Source: Chryseobacterium sp. PMSZPI (GTDB lineage Bacteria; Bacteroidota; Bacteroidia; Flavobacteriales; Weeksellaceae). Taken from it: a stretch of 64,000 nucleotides of DNA. Under the pieces are notes generated by a model. The model made no database searches. It saw nothing but the letters and a program-made list of their open reading frames with translations, and had not been told where the DNA came from. Where the stretch lies: positions 34,310 through 98,309 of the forward strand of contig NZ_PIZV01000034.1 of NCBI RefSeq assembly GCF_002835665.1, written 5' to 3'. Positions 28,301-34,300 of this stretch are shown here, in pieces; the stretch's first letter is position 1, and every line of letters begins with the position of its first letter. A program made the position numbers and the translations under genes.

Positions 28301-31300
28301 AAGGCCGGCATGGTGACGATTGGAGATCGGGCTTCCCAGAATAATGTCTTTCTGTCCTGAATAAGCAGACAACATCAGATAATATCCACTTAACATCACG
28401 CTGTATAAGCTTACTCCAAGATCTCTGGAAATTTTTCTTAATCCTGAAGCTACTTCTGGAGCCAAATCAAAGTAAATGGCAGCTCCTTCATAAGAAATCT
28501 GAGCCGGACGTTTGAAATCCAGCGGTAAATTAAGAGACTCAAAGTCTTCTAATATTCCTTTCCAATACTTAATTTGCTTATCTAATACTTCTCCTTTCAG
28601 ATAATTTCTCTGCCAAAGAGCAAAGTCTTTATATTGAACAGCAAGATCAGGAAGCTGATGAGCCGTTTTGTTAATTAAAGCTTCATATACTGCCTGAATT
28701 TCATTTAAAATAATGTCTACAGACCATCCGTCAAATGCGATATGATGGACGACAACAGATAAATAGTACTGATCGTTCAGTCTAAATAAAGTAATATCTA
28801 CAGGAAGCTCTTCTTCCAGACGGAATACCTTATTAGCCACGGAGTTAATCGCAGTTTCCAGCTCTTCTTCAGTTTTTATATCCACCTTTTTGAATTCCGG
28901 CAGAGCCTCTGTAACAACCTGATATCCTATTCCTTCTGCTGTTGTTTTTATTACAGATCGAAGGACTTCGTGTCTTTTAATAACTGTTTCCAGAGATTTT
29001 TGAAGTTCCTCCAACTTTGCATCCGGACTCAAAGTGAGTACCATCGGAATATTATAAGCACTGCTTCCACCTTCATATGCTTCAATAAACCAAAGTCTTT
29101 CCTGTGCAAAAGATAAACGCTGGTCCTCTGGTGAGGAAACCACTACAGGCTCTATATGTATATTTTCTTCCTGGAATTCCGTTTCCAGAAAAGAAGCAAG
29201 AGAAGCAATGGTTTTATGATTAAATACAGAAGTTACCTGAATACGGAGATCCAAATAATTCTTAATCTTACTAATCAGCTTTATCGCCATAATACTGTTC
29301 CCTCCCAAACGGAAGAAATCATCATGAATACTGATCTCTCCTGTATCAAGGCCTAATATTTCACCATAAATACGGCAAAGCTTTTTCTGAAGCTCTGTTT
29401 GTGGAGCTGTATATTTTTGGATGCTTGTAAATTCAGGTTCCGGTAATGCTCTTCGGTCTAGTTTTCCGTTGATAGTTAAAGGAAGAGCTTCAAGCTGTAC
29501 ATAGACTGCAGGAATCATATATTCAGGCAATGTTTCCAATAAAAATGCAGTAAGTTTATCCTCAGCTACAACCTCATCAGAAACATAATATCCGGCAAGA
29601 AACTTCATTCCTGCCTTATTTTCTTTAGCAAGAACCACCGCTTGTTTTACTCCTGTGTATTCCTGAATTCTGGTTTCAATTTCACCTAATTCAATTCTAT
29701 ACCCACGGATTTTTACCTGGAAGTCGTTTCTGCCTATATACTCAATATTTCCATCAGGGTGAAGGCGTACCAAATCTCCTGTCTTATATATTTTTCCATT
29801 TTTTCCCCTAATTTCCTGTAGTGAAGTCTGGAAAGGATTCGAAATAAAACGTTCGGAAGTAAGATCCGGTCTGTTCAGATACCCTCTTGCAATGCCGTTT
29901 CCGCCAAGATAAAGTTCTCCAATAGCTCCCACAGGAACAGGACGATAATAGGCATCCAATACATATGCTAAAGTATTACCCACAGCACGCCCAATAAGGT
30001 GTACATCTCCATGTTCTACCTGTTTATAAGTTGCATAAATGGTTGCTTCTGTGGGTCCGTAAAGGTTGTAAAGATTAGTATATTCTGACCAGTATTTACC
30101 GGTTTCATAATCACAAGGTTCTCCAGCGTATAACATTCCTTTCAGAAAAGGATATTCTATTCTTGGCAATACTGAAAGCATCACCGGTGGCAGATAAGCA
30201 TAGGCAATATCATGATCTAAGAGATATCGGCTTATAGAATCGGCATCTTTTTTAAGGGTTTCATCAAGGAGATGCAGCTCATTTCCGTATAACAGGGCAT
30301 TAAAAAATTCTGATACAGATACATCAAAAACATAAGAGGTATAAGCGGTTATCTTTTCTCCTTCACTGAAACCATAAGCATCTCTGATCTGTGAAACCAC
30401 ATTAACTACATTCTGATGTTCAATCATTACCCCTTTAGGCATACCTGTAGTTCCGCTGGTATAAATTACATACGAAAGATTCTCCGAAGTAACTTTTGTA
30501 ACAGGGTTATGAGAAGATGCTGTTTCAAGAATAGCTTTAAATACAAGACCATTTAAGGATATAATCTGTACATCCTTTGCTTCAATTTTATCTTTCGAAA
30601 CCTCATCTGTAAGAACTACTTTCGCTTGGGTATCTTGAAGAATATGATGGATTCTGTCAGCCGGATATTGAGGATCCATTGGAACGTAAGCGGCTCCTGC
30701 TTTTAAGACACCCAAAATAGCTACAAGCATATTTTCCGAACGTTCTAAACATATAGGAATCAGATCATCAGGCTGTACATTATATGCATCAATGAGATGA
30801 TTAGCCAAACGATTGGCTCTTTCATTCAGTTCTTGATAAGATAATCTGGTATTCTGATACACCAGAGCCGTAGCATCGGGTGTTTTTGCAGCCTGATCTT
30901 CAAATAACCTGTGAATGGTATGTCCTTCAGGATAATCATACTCAGTATGATTCAAGTCTTTTGTGATCTTCTGATAGTTTTCATCATTCAGAAGCTGGAG
31001 ATTCTTAATGGTATTGTTTTTTGAGACTGTACTTCCTGTTTCAATCAATTGGTTCAGGATAAGCATATACGTCTCTTTCATACGGATAATCGTCTCGTCT
31101 TTGAAAAGAGCTACTGCATAATTGAATATTCCACGGATATTGTCTCCGTGAACATCAATCATCATGGTAAGATCGAATTTGGCAGACTTATAATCGATAT
31201 CTCCATCAAAAGGAAGGAGTATTGCCTTGTTATTTTTATGGGAAACTTTTTCTTCAAAGCTTTGAATTCCAAACATCACCTGGAAAATCGGATTTCTCGA

Positions 31301-34300
31301 ATTATCCTGTTCTACACCCATCTCCTCTACTAATTTTTCAAATGGAAGATCCTGATGAGACTGAGCATTGATGATAGATTCTGAAACCTGTACAATAAAA
31401 TCTTTTATCTGCTGATCTGGATGTATTGTTTCTCTTAAAGCAAAAGTGTTAACAAAGAACCCTATGATATTTTCAAGACCAGCGTGGTGACGGTTGGCAA
31501 CGGGGCTTCCTACAATAATATCGTCCTGTCCTGAATAAGCAGATAACATCAGATAATATCCGCTCAGCATCACACTGTATAAACTTACTCCAAGATCCCT
31601 TGAAAGGTGCTGCAATCCTGACGCAAGCTGTTCCGGAAGATCAAAATAGGTTGTTGCTCCGGTATAGGAAACGTGAGCGGGTCTCTTAAAATCTAAAGGG
31701 AGATCCAGGGTCTGAAATCCTTCCAGTTTATTTTTCCAATAAGAGGTCTGCTCGTTAAGTATATCTCCGGAAAGGTAATTTCTCTGCCATAATGCAAAGT
31801 CTTTATATTGAATAGATAATACCGGCAGCTGAGGAGCTTTACCCTCAAGTAACGCTTGATAAATTGCATTAAATTCATTGATAAATATTTCCGTAGACCA
31901 TCCATCAAAAGCAATATGATGAATCACCACAGACAAGTAATCATGCTCCGCCATATTGAAAACAGAAGCACTTATCGGAAGTTCCTGATCCAGATGGAAA
32001 ACTTTATTCGCCACATAATCTATGGCCTGATCAAGTTCTGTTCTGGTTTCTACCTGTCCGAAATGAATCTTAAGCTTATGGTCTGTTACCTTCTGGTATC
32101 CTACTCCATCTTCTGTTGTAAGGATGATACTTCGCAATACTTCATGGCGCTGCATCAACAGATCAAAAGCCTTCTGGAGAAGTTCCAGAGAAACATTTTC
32201 TCCCAACTTAAATACCATCGGAACATTGTAAACACTGCTGCTTCCTTCGTAGGATTCTATGAACCAAAGTCTTTCCTGTGCAAAAGACAAACGTTGTTCT
32301 TCGGGCTTCGAAACCGGTATTGCATTGATGATTATTGGTTCAGAAACAACATTATTTTCATCAAGTATATGAGATAATGAAGCCACCGTTTTATGTCCAA
32401 ATACCATAGACACATTTACCGGAATTTCCAGCTCCTGCTTGATCTTACTGATGAGTTTAATAGCCATAATACTATTTCCTCCAAGACGGAAGAAATCATC
32501 ATGAATACCAATGCTTGCAGGCTCAAGTCCTAAGATTTGGCCATAAATATTACATAATTTCTCTTGTAGGCCGTTTTCAGGACCTGTATACTCTCTTTCT
32601 CCACTGAATTCAGGTTCAGGCAGCTGTCTTCTGTCTAGTTTTCCATTAATTGTTAACGGTAAAGCTGTTAGCTGTACAAAAACACTTGGCACCATGTATT
32701 CAGGTAATGTTTCTGATAAGTATTCCGTTAGCTTTTCAGCATCCAGCTCTTCTTCAGCAACATAATATCCTGCCAGATATTTCATTCCTGTATTGTTTTC
32801 TTTGGCTAAAACTACAGACTGCTTGATATCAGGATGCTGAGATAATCTTTCCTCAATTTCTCCCAATTCTATTCTGTAACCTCTGATTTTTACCTGAAAA
32901 TCGTTTCTGCCAATGTATTCTATATTTCCATCAGGAAGCCAGCGTACCAGGTCTCCGGTTTTATATAATCTCCCATTTACTCCTTTTTGTTTTTGAAGTT
33001 CCGTTTGGAAAGGATTTTTGATAAAACGTTCTTCAGTAAGATCAGGGCGGTTCAGGTATCCTCTTGCAATACCTATTCCTCCCAAATATAATTCTCCAAC
33101 AGCTCCTACTGGTGACAGTTGTTGGCATGCATCCAGAATATATGCGGAACTGTTTCCTACAGGTTTACCAATCATATGGACATCTCCATGTTCTATCTGC
33201 TTGTAGATCGCATAAATAGTGGCTTCTGTAGGCCCGTACAGGTTATAAAGCACCTTTTTTCCCGACCAGTATTTTCCTGTTTCATAATCACACGGTTCTC
33301 CCGCATACAGTAATCCTTTTACTGAAGGGTAATCTATTCGTGGTAACACGGATAGCATTACCGGTGGTAAATAGGTATAAGCAATCTTATTTTCTAACAA
33401 ATATTTACTGATAAGATCTGCATCTTTTTTAGTGCTTTCATCCAATACATGAAGCTCATTTCCGTATAATAAGGCATTGAAAAACTCGGATACGGAAACA
33501 TCAAAGACATAAGAAGTATAAGCTGTTATTTTTTCTCCTTCAGCAAAACCATATGCTTCTCTTACTTTATCTACAACATTAATGACACTCTGGTGTTCTA
33601 CCATTACGCCTTTTGGAAGTCCTGTAGTTCCACTGGTATAAATCACATATGCCAAATGATCTGCAGAAGCTTCAGTTACGGGATTTGATGGACTCTGTTC
33701 GTCCATCAAAATTTTGAAATTGGAATCATTTAAAGACAAATATTGTACAGGAAGATGATTAATCTTTTCTGCAGTATTCTTTTCTGCAAGAATCACTCTT
33801 GCTCCTGTATCTTTGAGAATATGCTCAATTCTGTCTGCAGGATATGAAGGGTCCATCGGAACATAGGCTGCTCCGGATTTCAAGACTGCCAAAATAGCAA
33901 TCAACATATTTTCTGATCTTTCCAGGCACAATGGTACCAGTTCATCTGCCTTAAGATCAAAAGTATTGATTAAATAATGAGCTAAGCGGTTTGAGCGCTC
34001 ATTCAGCTCTTTATAAGTGAGTTTAACATTCTGATAGACTAATGCAATATCCTCAGGAGTTTTTGAAACACGATCTTCAAATGCCTGATGAATTGTTTTA
34101 CTATTCTCATGATCCCAATCTATTGTATTCCAATTACCTATAACTTTCTGATAAGAATCTTCATTTAAAAGCTGATATTGGGAGATCAGCTTGTCAGCGT
34201 TTCCTTCTAATAGATCTTCCAGTATTTCAATAAACAGTCTCTGGTAAATATCTACAAAACCGGAAACCAATTCAGCATCAAGCTTTTGATTGGCGTAACG

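Noticed and set aside
181..34000. Many 60-180-codon open frames on the plus strand and in other minus frames inside the NRPS
   Set aside because: They overlap conserved NRPS domains in the true frame, show no recognisable domains and recur at equivalent places in repeated modules, as expected for shadow frames.
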